Shown: positions 46,056 through 59,065, counted from the first letter of the stretch. The stretch is DNA of 64,000 nucleotides from Candidula unifasciata (GCA_905116865.2 CAJHNH020000825.1:35001-99000), one strand, 5' to 3'. Translations and numbers: made by a program. The notes: generated from the letters alone by a model not told the origin.

Positions 46056-46262
46056 GTACCAGGTAAAGTGTCGAGAAGTAAAGGCCACCGGTGTGATGTT
46101 GACCATATCATCCACGAAGTGTCAAGAAGTAAAGGCCACCGGCGTGATGTTGACCATATCATCCACGAAGTGTCAAGAAGTAAAGGCCACCGGCGTGATG
46201 TTGACCATATCATCCACGAAGTGTCAAGAAGTAAAGGCCACCGGCGTGATGTTGACCATATC
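46056..46262 (+). repeat. 51-bp minisatellite (left part)
   Basis: Four units of 'gtgtcaagaagtaaaggcc' followed by 'accggcgtgatgttgaccatatcatccacgaa', nearly identical. The array is split by the fold-back element and resumes at 47921-47990. Confidence 0.95.
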
Positions 46263-47920
46263 AGTAGTGGGGTAGCGTAATTGAGGTATTATTTCAGAAA
46301 TCGATCTCTCTTTATCCTTAGTAAAAGATGGCGGCCAAAAGTGATTGGTCTGTTCGTGTGGCTTTATATATCCTTAGTAAATATCGATCGGGACAGCCAC
46401 CCTCTTTGTCCTTAGTAAATATCGATCGTGTGGCTGATGACAGCACAAGTGATTGGTTTTAGGGAAAGGTATAGGAAATCTTCATAACTGCAGGTGACAG
46501 GTGGCGTTATATAAAACGGGGGCAGGCAGGAACACTATTTAGGTGAGCAGCGGAGGGGGGGGGCAGGGGACCCGGGGCGACTAGGAAGGCGGCATGATGA
46601 CCGGGGATGTGTTAGAAAGGGCAGATTGGGCGCTGGCATCATCATCTATGTCATGGTAGCGAAGGTCGACTGCTCAACCTATACAAGAGAACAGACATAT
46701 AAACATCGATATTTTGTCTTTCCCAGGGTATTTTCTTCGGGAAAAGACAAATATTTCTTTAGTGCAGGGCCAGCTGTTGGTTAAAAGTGGCGGATGATTC
46801 ATTTCCCCATACAGTCTTAGGGATTAGTGATTTTTTTCAGGTTGCAGAGGGCAGAGACCCGGCAGAGATCTTTTACCCTGGTGATTTCCTTGTAAATTTA
46901 TTGTTGTGACTTTGTTGACTTAAAAATATTGGATTTTTGTGGTACCCTTGTGTTGTGCTAAACTGTTGACCTTATATTGTGTATTTACCCGTTTGGTTTA
47001 CTAATATTGTCTCTTTTATGGCACCCCTGTATTTTTGCTGTGCTGTTGACTTTGTATCAAGTGCATCTTATAACTTATAATACCCGCTGTGTATATTGAT
47101 CATGTTTTATATAAATAAAAGTCTGTTGAATATCACACTGCGTTGTTCTTATTATTTCAACTATATAAAACACCCTACAAAGTACAAACTGCTGGCTACA
47201 TTCCTGTAATAGCCATCCTTTCCCCTCCGGGAATACTGACCAATCAGAATTGACTACTAAAACCCCAGCTGACCAATCAGAACCTTCGAATATTATAAAT
47301 TCAGGGTACCCATTACTTCCTACCATAAGAGAACCGCGCCCTCTGCAACCTGAAAAAATCACTAATCCCTAAGACTGTATGGGGAAATGAATCATCCGCC
47401 ACTTTTAACCAACAGCTGGCCCTGCACTAAAGAAATATTTGTCTTTTCCCGAAGAAAATACCCTGGGAGAGACAAAATATCGATGTTTATATGTCTGTTC
47501 TCTTGTATAGGTTGAGCAGTCGACCTTCGCTACCATGACATAGATGATGATGCCGGCGCCCAATCTGCCCTTTCTAAAACATCCCCGGTCATCATGCCGC
47601 CTTCCTAGTCGCCCCGGGTCCCCTGACCCCCGCTGCTCACCTAAATAGTGTTCCTGCCTGCCCCCGTTTTATATAACGCCACCTGTCACCTGCAGTTATG
47701 AAGATTTCCTATACCTTTCCCTAAAACCAATCACTTGTGCTGTCATCAGCCACACGATCGATATTTACTAAGGACAAAGAGGGTGGCTGTCCCGATCGAT
47801 ATTTACTAAGGATATATAAAGCCACACGAACAGACCAATCACTTTTGGCCGCCATCTTTTACTAAGGATAAAGAGAGATCGATTTCTGAAATAATACCTC
47901 AATTACGCTACCCCACTACT
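46263..47920. mobile_element. Fold-back element with ~585-bp inverted arms
   Basis: The left arm (46263-46852) and right arm (47339-47920) are inverted copies with only a few mismatches and homopolymer indels, around a ~486-bp loop. Outer ends are AGTAGTGGGG / CCCCACTACT. A 6-bp target duplication CATATC flanks it (46257-46262, 47921-47926), and the minisatellite unit is continuous across the insertion. No transposase frame is present, so it is non-autonomous. Both arms carry an AAGATGGCGGCC (YY1-like) site, ATTGG/CCAAT boxes and TATATAAAA, all oriented to drive transcription inward. AATAAA lies in the loop at about 47112. Confidence 0.92.
46325..46516 (+). promoter_or_regulatory. Promoter-like motif cluster, left arm
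   Basis: In order: AAGATGGCGGCC (46325-46336), ATTGG (about 46344), ATTGG (about 46453), TATATAAAA (46508-46516). This order and spacing resemble an animal RNA polymerase II promoter pointing into the loop. The mirror set lies in the right arm, with the TATA box at 47667-47675 on the minus strand. Confidence 0.4.
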
Positions 47921-47990
47921 CATATCATCCACGAAGTGTCGAGAAGTAAAGGCCACCGGTGTGATGTCGACCATATTATCTACGAAGTGT
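47921..47990 (+). repeat. 51-bp minisatellite (right part)
   Basis: About 1.4 diverged units continue the array after the fold-back element. Confidence 0.9.
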
Positions 47991-47994
47991 TGAT

Positions 47995-48835
47995 TGGACT
48001 ATACAGTATAGTTCTAGCACAATAAACCCAGCAGGTCTAAACGCGTGAAAAGGGCTCATTCACTCCTACAGACTACTTCGTTTGGTAATCTATTCGTTGG
48101 ATGTCATTAATATTTCAAAAGATCTGAACATCTAGGAAGATTGGCTAATAAACAGCATCCTGTCTCAGAAAAAAGATGGGCTCAGGATTTTAGTAACTCC
48201 TTGAATATAAGTACACGAGGCGGAAGAGCTAGCGAAAGACCTAGTTTCTTAAGGGCAGACCGTGATGAGAGCGACGTTCTGCAATGGACATGATGATGAT
48301 GGCTGTCATTAACTGTAGATTATGAACATTTTTTTTTTTTTTAATGACATTGAAGACCTAGAATAAAATGGGTACCTTCAATCTCCTTGTGAATCAAATA
48401 CATCAAGCGCATGTGGACTACATTACATATCGAGTACAGATTGCTCTAAAATTTACTCCTAGCATCAGAGAGCAGATATTCTTCCTCGCGAAAAAGGACC
48501 CTTACGTATATACCTAATACACCTCGTAGCTTGACAAATAATCCATAAACGTGATATTTTAAAGTTCAGCCCAAGTCGAAAACAATTGTTTACACATGAA
48601 GGGGTTGGCAACACAACGTTGTGCATTTTGTTATCAGATGAGGGTTTGACAGTTATTCTGGGTACTAGAGGGAGTTTGACTCGCGTGTCGATTTAGTTTT
48701 TGATAAGTTGAATCGTTGTTGCAGATTCTGAGTGGCTTTTGTTAAAAGCCGAATCTTTTAAACAGTTGCAGATAGTATCAAAAATATTAAGTCCGATAGT
48801 TAACTAGGAGGGACGTACATTTGATCGCCTGGTAG
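47995..48835. other. No recognisable feature
   Basis: Short frames only. Confidence 0.45.
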
Positions 48836-48839
48836 CTAA

Positions 48840-50545
48840 CTGCAAACATCAAAGTATTGTTCCGTTTATGATTAGTTGACACACGTCGTCATAGTACGTT
48901 TCCGTTGATTATTAGTTGATACAAACCAAGATGCTGTTCTTTTACTTATTGTTGACACACACCGTGGTACTGTTCTGTTTTATTATCGTTGACTTTTCAG
49001 TTTTTTTTTTTTTTTATCGTTGAATCATAGATACTGTTCCGTTTGTTGTTGACATAGAGATACTGTCCTGTTCATTATTAGTTGACCCAGAGATAACGTT
49101 CCGTTTATTTATGATTGATATAGAGGTCCTGTTCTGATTATTTATCACTGACACCCAGATACAGTTCTGTTTATCTATAACTGGCACTGAGATAGATTTC
49201 CGGTTGTTTATCATTGACACGAAAATATTATTCCTATAACTTATGGCTGGCAAGGAATTACTTTTTCGTTTATTTTTAGTTGACATATTGATACTGTACC
49301 ATTCATTTATAGATGACTCAGAGATAATGTTGCATTTGTTTATAGTTGACTCAAAGATACTTTTCCTTTTATTTATCGTTAACACATAGATACTATTCCG
49401 TTTATTTATCGTAGACACAGAGATACTGTTTAGTTTATTTTTTACTGACACAGAGATACAGTCCCGCTTCTTTTTTTCAAGATATGGTCACTGGGCTGTT
49501 CCAGTTATACATGGCTGACACACGCCATTTCACTGTTAGATTTATATGCATTTGACACAGACATACACCATGGACAGACATACACCATGGACAGACAAAC
49601 ACCATGGACAGACATACACCATGGACAGACATACACCATGGACAGACATACAAATCGCAATATTCCGTTTAAGTGTCGTTGATACAGACACATGCCACAG
49701 TTCTGTTCCTTGTATATGTAGCTGTCACGGACAGATACCCCATGATAGTGTTCCATTTATGTTTAGATGACACAAACAGACACCCGCCATGAAACGGTTC
49801 CATTCATATGTAGCTAACAAACACACACCCGCTATGATACTGTTCCATTTATATATAGCTAACAAACACACACCCGCTATGATACTGTTCCATTTATATG
49901 TAGCTGACAAACATACACCACCTATGATACTATTCCATTTATATTTAGCTGACAAACACACACCCGCTATGATACTGTTCCATTTATATGTAGCTAACAA
50001 ACACACACCCGCTATGATACTGTTCCATTTATATGTAGCTAACAAACACACACCCGCTATGATACTGTTCCATTTACATGTAGCTAACAAACACACACCC
50101 GCTATGATACTGTTCCATTTATATGTAGCTAACAAACACACACCCGCTATGATACTGTTCCATTTATATGTAGCTAACAAACACACACCCGCTATGATAC
50201 TGTTCCATTTATATGTAGCTAACAAACACACACCCGCTATGATACTGTTCCATTTATATGTAGCTAACAAACACACACCCGCTATGATACTGTTCCAATT
50301 ATATGTAGCTGACAAACATACACCCGCTATGATACTGTTCCATTTATATGTAGCTGACACAAACAGATACCCGCCATAGTATTCATTCGTCTGTATATAG
50401 TTGACATAAACACACATAATTTTACTGCTCCGTTGAAGTATAGCTGACACAAGCACATATCCTACTGTTCCGTTTATGTAAAGTTGACACAGACACACTC
50501 TAGGATGCTGCTCCGTTTACTTAAAGTTGACAAACGTCTGTGTAC
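48840..50545 (+). repeat. 45-bp minisatellite with degenerate flanks
   Basis: The core 49790-50355 is about 13 units of 45 bp ('gatactgttccatttatat' then 'gtagctaacaaacacacacccgctat'), highly homogeneous. On both sides units become progressively diverged and of variable length out to 48840 and 50545. A sub-array of 'acacaccatggacaga' type units lies at 49556-49650. Because 45 is divisible by 3, a 196-codon frame (plus) and a 257-codon frame (minus) run through; neither looks like a gene. Confidence 0.9.
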
Positions 50546-51027
50546 TCTTCCATATATGTTATGTTGACATGTCTATTTGGGATTAATGGTTATTTACTGA
50601 TTTTGGGAATCCTTGAAATGTCACAGACAGAGACAATATTAACAATAGCTAATTTCACAAGAAACAACAGTGATTCAAAAAGAGAATTAACAGAAATCCG
50701 ACACAGGCTGTATAGAATATGTAGACAGAGAATATAATAGTGTGGTCATCAGAGAAGCAAGCTTCGAGTCTCCCGGCAATGCTGGCAAAAGGAATCGAAG
50801 ATGATGTCTTTGATTTAGAATTAATTTGGTATTTTTTGAAGTCGCCGCAGCCAAAGGCCTGATTTGTCATTTGATATCGTGGTTGTTTCATGTTGATTTA
50901 CTTCAGACACCAGATAAGGTTTTTACGTTATTTATGTTTTCGAGGTTTGCGGTTTCGACAGTTTGATTTGTATCTGAGTTTAATGTATTTGTGGCTTTTA
51001 CTTATTTAATGTTGTTATGGTTGTTGT

Positions 51028-51345
<318 letters not shown>

Positions 51346-51736
51346 TTTTATTTTTTTTTTTTATTTTACTTTTTCTTTCTCCTTCTTCTTCTTTTTCTCC
51401 GTCTTTTTTTCCCCTTTTTCTTCTTTTGCTTCCGTTTTTTTTTTTTCTCCTTCTTTTTCTTCTTTTTCCTTTTGTTTGAATTATTTTCCTAATAGTTACA
51501 GAGGTTAACCAACAAAGGTGGGAGTCATTGAAAGGAGGCGAGCTAGTTGGTGGGACAGCTGACTCTAAAAACTTCCTTAAAACGTAACAACGGCATGTAA
51601 GAAGTGCCATAACTCCTGCCCCAGTCCTGATTGTTTTTTTTAAATCACCATTTGTTTAAAGTCATTAAAGGAGGTGGGAAAGGGGAGATGGGGCATCAAG
51701 AGTTTGCCGTATATTAAAGACGGTGCCACTTAAAAA

Positions 51737-52310
51737 ATGTTACAAACCGCTGTTTTTGATCTGTGTAAACATGTTACAAACTTATGTTTTTGATCTGTGT
51801 AAACATGTTCTAAACCGCTGTTTTTGATCTGTGTAAACATGTTACAAACCGCTGTTTTAGATCTGTGTAAACATGTTACAAACCACTGTTTTAGATCTCT
51901 GTAAACATGTTTCAAACCACTGTTTTAGATATGTGCAAACATGTTACAAACCACTGTTTTAGATCAGTGTAAACATGTTACAAACCACTTTTTCAGATCT
52001 GTGTAAACATGTTGCAAACCACTGTTTTAGATCAGTGTAAACATGTTTCAAACCGCTGTTTTAGATCTGTGTAAACATGTTACAAACGACTGTTTTAGAT
52101 ATGTGTAAACATGTTACAAACCACTGTTTTAGATCTGTGTAAACATATTACAAATCACTGTTTTAGATCTGTGTAAACATGTTACAAATCACTGTTTTAG
52201 ATCTGTGTAAACATGTTACAAATCACTGTTTTAGATCTGTGTAAACATGTTACAAATCACTGTTTTAGATCTGTGTAAACATGTTACAAACCGCGGTGTA
52301 AACATTTTAA
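51737..52310 (+). repeat. 34-bp minisatellite, about 17 units
   Basis: Units of 'gttttagatctgtgtaaac' plus 'atgttacaaaccact'. The right-hand units (52140-52300) are identical to each other ('aaatcact' variant) while the left-hand units vary, pointing to recent expansion at the right end. Confidence 0.95.
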
Positions 52311-52319
52311 AGTAAGATT

Positions 52320-53395
52320 AATGCTGGCATATTTTGAAGGTAAAACATGACTCGGAAAAAGTGTATGGGCCAATTCATGGTTCAGGCATTGCGTCTTTAG
52401 AGAAAGGAAGGTGCGAATAGGATGCCAATAATCAATCATCTTCGCTAATTTAAGGTCTACTTGGGTTTTTATTCTTCTCATACTACTCTCATTAACATCT
52501 TTACCATGTGACCTATAAGAATTATTGTGAGACGATTTTTACATTTTGTATCACCTGATTTATTTGATATATCAATAAATATGGATGTCAATAGGTAACT
52601 AGAAATGAATCTTCTAGAATGAATGACACGACACATTTTTGTTATTTTAATTGTTCTCAGGTCCAGCAGCCTTTTCTTCCTAAGTGCAATATAATGCGTA
52701 AATGTGTCTGCTTTGTGCGGGCCTGTTTGCATTATTGTACTGGCGCGCATTATTTCTGTATTCTAAGGTATTCAGCAAACAAATATGCCACTAAAGATGC
52801 TCTCAGAAAGACGGGACCCGTACATCGGATAAAAGAATCGAGCCATTCTATTTAAGTCTGTTGACATTACGTTCTTCAACAGCAAGCCCACTTTAGAAGG
52901 ATATTGCATATAGACCTACCCACAGCGATCGATCGCATTTCTTTTTTCCACGTTCCAGTTTCCAATTGTTTATTCTAAACGTGTTTGAAAACGAAAACTC
53001 CATTTAATTCCCTTCTTTACTTCAATTTTTAAAGTGCTTCCTTTTAAAACAATAATAACAAGATTTAAGTGAAGGACAATTATATGACGTAACACCCGAT
53101 AATAAATTGTCATTACGATTTTCAGTACATTAGAAGGACTGCGGATTGTTGCTAAAACCCGCTATATAGCATTATGCACATTTGCTATTGCGACCCCGGA
53201 TAGAGCATATTTCTGTGAGACTAAAGTGGTATATTTGGAAAAAGAAACAAAAACCTGCAGTGTAGTTTATAATTGTATGTATTAATAGAAAATACGTTAA
53301 AATTGAAATGAGTCAGCATCTTCATCATTATTCTCCACTTATGCCGTTAAGCGTTGTGGTAGAAACAGTGTGCTATTTATTGCTTGATAACAGCA
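52320..53395. other. No supported gene
   Basis: AT-rich, short frames only. Confidence 0.45.
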
Positions 53396-53399
53396 ATGG

Positions 53400-54215
53400 C
53401 TGTTGTCATTCGATGTCGATGTAGAAGCAAACGGAAATAGCAAGACTTATTAAGAAAAGGATGGACAGAAAGCGACTGCATGAGATCCACTTCCTGGCAC
53501 AAGGCTCATTCCCTGTCCTCACTGTCCAAGAACTTTTCGGGCCCGCATCAGCCTCATCAGTCATCTTCGTACTCATACTTGATGAAAAATAGTGGTCATT
53601 ATCATCTTGATGGACAACACACACAGAAGCTCTTTAATGTCATCAACCCATATTTTCCTAGGGTGACCTGTTGCTTTTCCTTCAGATCCGTTCATGTGTA
53701 CTGCCTGCTTAGAAGTTGTTTTATCTGAATTCTTACTTTTAGACCAAATCATCATCTTCTGTTTCTCAATGAATTTGCTGCATTCTGTTGTTCATACAGT
53801 CTGTTTGATAATATCCTTTCCAACTTTGCCTCGGTTGGTTGGGGGGGGGGGGGGGGGGGGGCGACTTTTCTCATGAATTTCTTTTCACATGTGTAAATTT
53901 TACTTTGGTTAGCCTTTTATAATGTCCAAGTCCGACGTGATAACACAGTGTCGGTATGAATATGTTGTTTATAATCTATTTCTTGGCGCTCATACTTATG
54001 TTTGGATGTCTTAACAACGGTTTCAGCTGGCATATACATGCACTGGCTCGTTGGCTTTGTGTTTCTGTGTTCTGATCTATTATCCTGTCCTCCGAGAATA
54101 TATTTCCTAGATATTTGAACTCTCTAACTTGCTTAGGACAAGTATCATTCAACCCGATATGTAGAGGTCTAATATTTCTGCTGACCTGTTTTAATGAGTG
54201 CAACAGAAAAAAAAA
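53400..54215 (-). pseudogene. LINE RT C-terminal remnant
   Basis: On the minus strand, 'CPKQVREFKYLGNIFSEDRIIDQNTETQSQRASACICQLKPLLRHPNIS' (about 54165-53985) is a typical LINE post-palm segment (family form: V..FKYLG..FSEDG.ID.EI..R...A). About 370 bases further on (53620-53680) follows 'GKATGHPRKIWVDDIKELL', the basic tail. The region between includes a 20-base G/C homopolymer at 53842-53861. Frames are broken. Confidence 0.7.
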
Positions 54216-54400
54216 AACATCACCACATTAAATATACAGCTCAAGGTGTTGCACGAAGCACTCAGTACCAGGCGACGGAACTTTTAGACTCCTAGTCTAA
54301 AAAGAGGAAACTGCATCAATAGATCCTGGCTAGACATAAATAATTTGCCAATGGCCAAGCTGGCCTATCTGCGGTATTGTATCAGAAAACTGGAATTTCA

Positions 54401-54618
54401 TTTTTTTTTTTTTTAATATCCAGAAACCATGAGTTGTTAACCGTTTGGCTCGGTACTGTGGATATTGCAACCCTTCGGTCTTGATTCCATGAAAGATACA
54501 GTAAATCTGGGAGAAATGTGACTTTTCTGCCAACCCTCGGCGTAAACTGAGACCACAAAGAGTTCGTCACCCGGTCGCTTTGAAGTCAGGTTTATCCAAC
54601 TAGGCTAGCGAGCCGGAC
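54401..54618 (-). mobile_element. SINE family D copy
   Basis: The T-tract (A-tail on the minus strand) at 54401-54414 is followed by 'tatccagaaaccatgagttg', 'ggtcttgattccatg', 'aaatctgggagaaatgtg' and the head 'aactaggctagcgagcc'. Confidence 0.88.
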
Positions 54619-54619
54619 G

Positions 54620-55065
54620 AATTTCATTTTAAATCCCTTTACAACAAAATAATGAATAAAATTGTATTAGCAAATTGGGCACAGTCGACCCATCCAACCA
54701 TTCATATATCACACCCAAATTGTACTTTATATATAAGGCTCGTTTAACGTAATTAAGAATTGGTAGATATGGACTGTGGTTCGTCGCGACCCTACTAGCA
54801 AAAAATCAACTCTTTGTTTCTAGATAATCTAGTTTGGACCTCAATTGTTTGCAACCTTTTGAATCTAGAATAACCTCAGCAAGATCAGGTTTAACCTAAC
54901 GATAAATCCACTATTGCTCACTTGTATAATTTACGGTCGACTCAAAGGCAAATAATCCTGCATCGTTGGCGAGAAAACAATGTATCTTTTTACATCATCA
55001 TCCTAATCCTCTTCAACAACACACTAACTGAAGTGCCATATTTGCTGCAAAAATAGCTTTTCTTC
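54620..55065. other. No recognisable feature
   Basis: Nothing recognised. Confidence 0.45.
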
Positions 55066-55069
55066 TTTA

Positions 55070-55385
<316 letters not shown>

Positions 55386-55767
55386 CGTTAAAAGGGCAAT
55401 TTGCAAGCTAGTTTATTGATTTACTGCTAAGCAACCATTTTGCCCAGTTTCATCTACTTTAAGCTAAACCCCCTAATTAGACGACTCTTAATACATGCTT
55501 ATTAGGAAGCATTTCTCAAAATGAAGCTCCGAAAACCACACGGGTAAAATCGTATCAGTCCGCTTGGCTGCATGTGTTCCTATGCTCTGTGAGTTTATGA
55601 TTGATGGCTTTGATGGTTTCAACAACGAATGAACATCATGGTACAAGGATAGTAACCCACAAGTGCTCATTTCTACTTCTAACTCAAGCCTGAGTCTGAA
55701 GAATCTCAGTGCAGTGCACGAACTCAGTAGCACCAGCGAAGATCCTAAACTACTTTTCGATAGATCT

Positions 55768-56090
55768 TTAACTAAAAATTTTGCCCTGACAGCGCCGTTC
55801 TTCTTCCTCTTTTTCTTCTTCTTTCGCATAAAAGTTCATTGCTGCAAATATCACCCGCCTCCATTCATCTCCCTGGCTGGCCTTCTCTTTGCAGTTGGTG
55901 ACACCAATTGTTTGCAGGTCTGTCTGGACATTATCTCTCCATCGTCTTCTTAGTCTGACTCGTGGTCTACGACCATTCATCTCACTTGTGTATACAGTTT
56001 TTACTTCCCTCTCATCTGACATTCTTTTAATTGGCATCAACCATTTCAGTCTACTAGCTCTCATGATGCCAGTAATCAAATTGTGATTTA
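55768..56090 (-). pseudogene. RTE-like LINE C-terminal tail
   Basis: The minus-strand frame reads 'MRASRLKWLMPIKRMSDERE', 'GRRPRVRLRRRWRDNVQTDLQTIG' and 'KASQGDEWRRVIFAA'. The RRWRDNV..DL....A.DRDEWR pattern is the common 3' coding end of RTE/Jockey-like elements in invertebrates. It is followed by a GAA-rich tail (about 55800-55830). A 5'-truncated fossil. Confidence 0.7.
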
Positions 56091-56159
56091 AAAAGATTAT
56101 GAATTTCTTTGTTGCTTCCCACTCTCCATTCCCCGCTATTTATATCTTTGATGGGGTAG

Positions 56160-56370
56160 CGCTGTAAGGCTACTTTTATCGATTTCAAACTGCCAAGAGA
56201 TTTTTTTACGTGCGCAACAATACACACAGGCGTCTGATCTCACTACCAAGAGACCAAGGAAAATTACTACAAGTCCACGTCAAAAAATCCGAGCCTTCAC
56301 CGGGACCTGAACCCGGGACCTCCAGCACTCGAGGCTGACGTCATGCCTCGAGACAACTCAGCCGCCCTGA
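56160..56370 (-). mobile_element. SINE family B copy
   Basis: The minus-strand head ends in 'ggctgagttgtctcgaggca' and has a B box 'cccgggttcaggtccc'. Body blocks match 12028-12230. Confidence 0.82.
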
Positions 56371-56371
56371 G

Positions 56372-56870
56372 TTTATTATTGAAGCCATAGGAGCATCTCT
56401 GAACAGGAGGAATATCACCCTTGGCAGCGGCTACGTATCTTCATCACCTGGAACAACTGCCAACACAAGCAACCAAGTATCACTCATTAGCACCTTACCG
56501 TTTCTCTCTCTATGTATCCACAAGCCGCCAGAAACCGCGTCAACAAATGCCAGTGGGAAATGAAGATAATGCTACTGGAATCACAGACAGAAGAAATGTA
56601 ACCCCCATCACCTGTAGGCAGTAGAGCTGCACCGATTACATTGTTTATTCTACGACAGACCTGATAGCGGTCAGGTAATAAGCCAAACTAATCTCGTTAC
56701 ATAATGTCGTGAAAATCGAGAGAGGCGGGCATTGCTGGGGTTTTTTTTTTTTCAGTGATATGTGTAGGTGCTCCGGAACCTCGTGGTTCAGTCACCCTCG
56801 CCCCCTCCCTTAAATCCCATTTGGAATAACATTCCCTCTCTATTTTCTTTCAATTTTTGTTCTGTTTCTT
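56372..56870. other. No recognisable feature
   Basis: Short frames and one T-run. Confidence 0.45.
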
Positions 56871-56878
56871 TATAGTCA

Positions 56879-57135
56879 GTTTATCTTCTTCTTCTGCTTC
56901 TACTTTTTCTTCTTCTTCTTTTTCTTCTTTTTCTTCTCTTCTTCTTCTTCTTCTTCTTCTTCTTTTTCTTCTTCTTCTTTTTCTTCTTCTTCTTCTTCTT
57001 TTTCTTCTTTTTCTTCTTCTTCTTCTTCTTCTTCTTCTTCTTCTTCTTCTTCTTCTTCTTCTTCTTCTTCTTCTTCTTCTTCTTTGTCTTCTTTTTCTCT
57101 TCTTTTTCTTCTTCTTTTATCTTCTTCTACTTATT
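56879..57135 (+). repeat. (CTT)n microsatellite
   Basis: Long TTC/CTT tract ending just before a LINE RNase H fragment. Confidence 0.97.
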
Positions 57136-57176
57136 CTTTTTCGTCTACTTTGTTGCTTCGTCGCTGTCTACCCGCC

Positions 57177-57810
57177 CAGGTGATCTGATTATCTATACAG
57201 ATGGTTCGGAGCTGAGAGGAAAGAGAAGTGCCTGGGGGTTCGTAGCGAAAGCCAATGGAAACTCTTTGGTGCAACACAGCCTAGCATATGACACCACAAC
57301 ATCTAGCATGAGAATGGAGGTGGAGGCGCTAGCTGCAGCTCTCCGGTGGCTAGAGAAAAAGATTCATACACATGTAATTGTAACAGACACTGAAAGCATG
57401 CTGGAAAAGTTGAAGATATGGATTCTTCGAGCAGAGTGGCAAGCTTTACTGGAAAGGTCATGATGCTGGCGTGTGGGTAATGAACAGACAGACAGATTGG
57501 CTGGATCTGCACCACTGGGGGGGGGGGGGGGGAGTTGATGCATGACAAGGCAGATATAGTCAAGGCTCTTTGGGAACAAGCAACGAAATCAGTAGAAAAA
57601 GAATATTATTATTGCCTGGAGAGAATAAGGCACCTGTGTGTAACCAGGGGGTCCTGCCGGCTGACTACACTCAGAGGAAAGGCAAGACGGACATTTAACC
57701 AGATTATGACCGGTACCATCAGTATTGGAACTCTGCGCTGGCTGCTGAAAATGAGGACGGAGCATGCATGGGGATGCCCCGAGTGCTGTGATGTCAATTC
57801 TTGACTTAGT
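57177..57810 (+). pseudogene. LINE RNase H domain and C-terminal tail
   Basis: From 57182: 'DLIIYTDGSELRGKRSAWGFVA' (first catalytic Asp), 'SSMRMEVEALAAALRWLEKK' (catalytic Glu), 'VIVTDTESMLEKLK' (catalytic Asp), then 'WQALLER' and a GH-xAGVWGNE-like block broken by a missing base near 57475. A pure G-run (57517-57532) follows. The C-terminal frame then continues 'DIVKALWEQATKSVE', 'TTLRGKARRTFNQIMTGTISIGTLRWLLKMRTEHAWGCPECCD'. This is the RNase H plus zinc-motif tail of I/Jockey-group LINEs. It is comparatively well preserved, so a fairly recent fragment, but its family differs from the one at 42033. Confidence 0.85.
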
Positions 57811-57962
57811 TTAACTCAACTCATTGCTGTCAACCGATGCTGTATTTTCATCATTTAACAATAAAAAGTCTTTCAGAGTAAGCTTTCTTTACAGTTAACG
57901 TATGTTAATTTTCATATATTTAGTAAATCCGTGACAACTATTAACTGCGTCGTTTTCGAAAG

Positions 57963-58745
57963 CAGTTGAACTGGTAATCTGGAAATCTGGTAATCTGGTA
58001 ATCTGGTAATCTTAGTTTCAGCTTCATAGCAAGCGGGTCACCCAATAGTTGCAAGCTCCTGTGCCAACGAAAAACACACATAATGTTTATCACAGTCCCT
58101 TGTGGAAAGATTACCAGACTGCTGTCTCAGCATATGCACGAGCATACACACCCATTAAAAGCATACGGTAGCCATCCAAATTGCTAACACAAACACTCCG
58201 ACATTAGAAATGCAGTTCATCATGCATGGTAGCACTAGTGAGTAGCAGAAGTAAGCAACAGATCAGCAGTTGCAAACGCGAGCAATTTTAATCACATAAT
58301 GGCACCATTTATATTGCGACAACTGGCATCGCACCATTTTCTGAATCTACAATTCACACCACCGCTTTGGTCAGAGTCGAAAAATCATTCCAAATTAAAT
58401 TCGCAGCTCACAGTGTCACGCCATGCACTTATCTCAGATGCTGGGCAACGAAACTATATCCTTCCAGTCTACAAATGGAGCAAAAATGCAACGACCACCG
58501 TCTGGTAGAAGCAAAAAAAATTGCCAAGTCTCAAACAGTGGCCGTGCCTAGCGTCCATTTTGACCTGAAGCATTATCTGAGGGTTAATAGACGGTCACCC
58601 CAGCAGTATCCTCACATTAGCCGGGGAAGGGACTTGGGACATTACACCCACCAGCAAGCCTCGCCCCTCCAACGACCTGACTGCCTTCGTTAACAGCCAT
58701 GCAGTTCTTTGACACGAAGGAGACACCTTGAACTTGGGTTTCGGG
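57963..58745 (-). repeat. Dispersed repeat family G, reverse copy
   Basis: Reverse complement of 43281-44036 along nearly all its length. Its left end carries a 9-10 bp iteration 'ctggtaatctggtaatctgg' that is single or double in the other copy. Confidence 0.8.
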
Positions 58746-58971
58746 CTCCCTACAAAAAGATATATGTGTGCTAATGGTGTCCCGTAGCCAAAATACCATC
58801 TCACTGTATTACTAAAATTCAGCACGCATACTCAAACGCGCAGTGGTTTTTAAAAAAAAACACGCACACACACACACCCACACACATATATACATACACA
58901 TACACTCATTACCTGCCACCCGCCTGCTTGCCGGTGCAACACACATGTCTACATATTTATACAAGAAGATA

Positions 58972-58975
<4 letters not shown>

Positions 58976-59062
<87 letters not shown>
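58976..59062 (+). repeat. (AT)n microsatellite
   Basis: About 43 AT units abut on the SINE head at 59065. Confidence 0.98.

Positions 59063-59064
<2 letters not shown>

Positions 59065-59065
<1 letters not shown>

Noticed and set aside
46263..47920. Assembly artefact creating a perfect palindrome
   Set aside because: The arms differ at several bases and homopolymers, and a clean 6-bp target duplication is present. This argues for a real element, though long reads should confirm it.
49725..50498. 257-codon minus frame and 196-codon plus frame with 15-residue repeats
   Set aside because: A 45-bp array keeps both strands open; flanking units are decayed with no selection for frame.
51737..52310. 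CRISPR array
   Set aside because: Units are contiguous tandem repeats with no unique spacers, and the DNA is eukaryotic in character.
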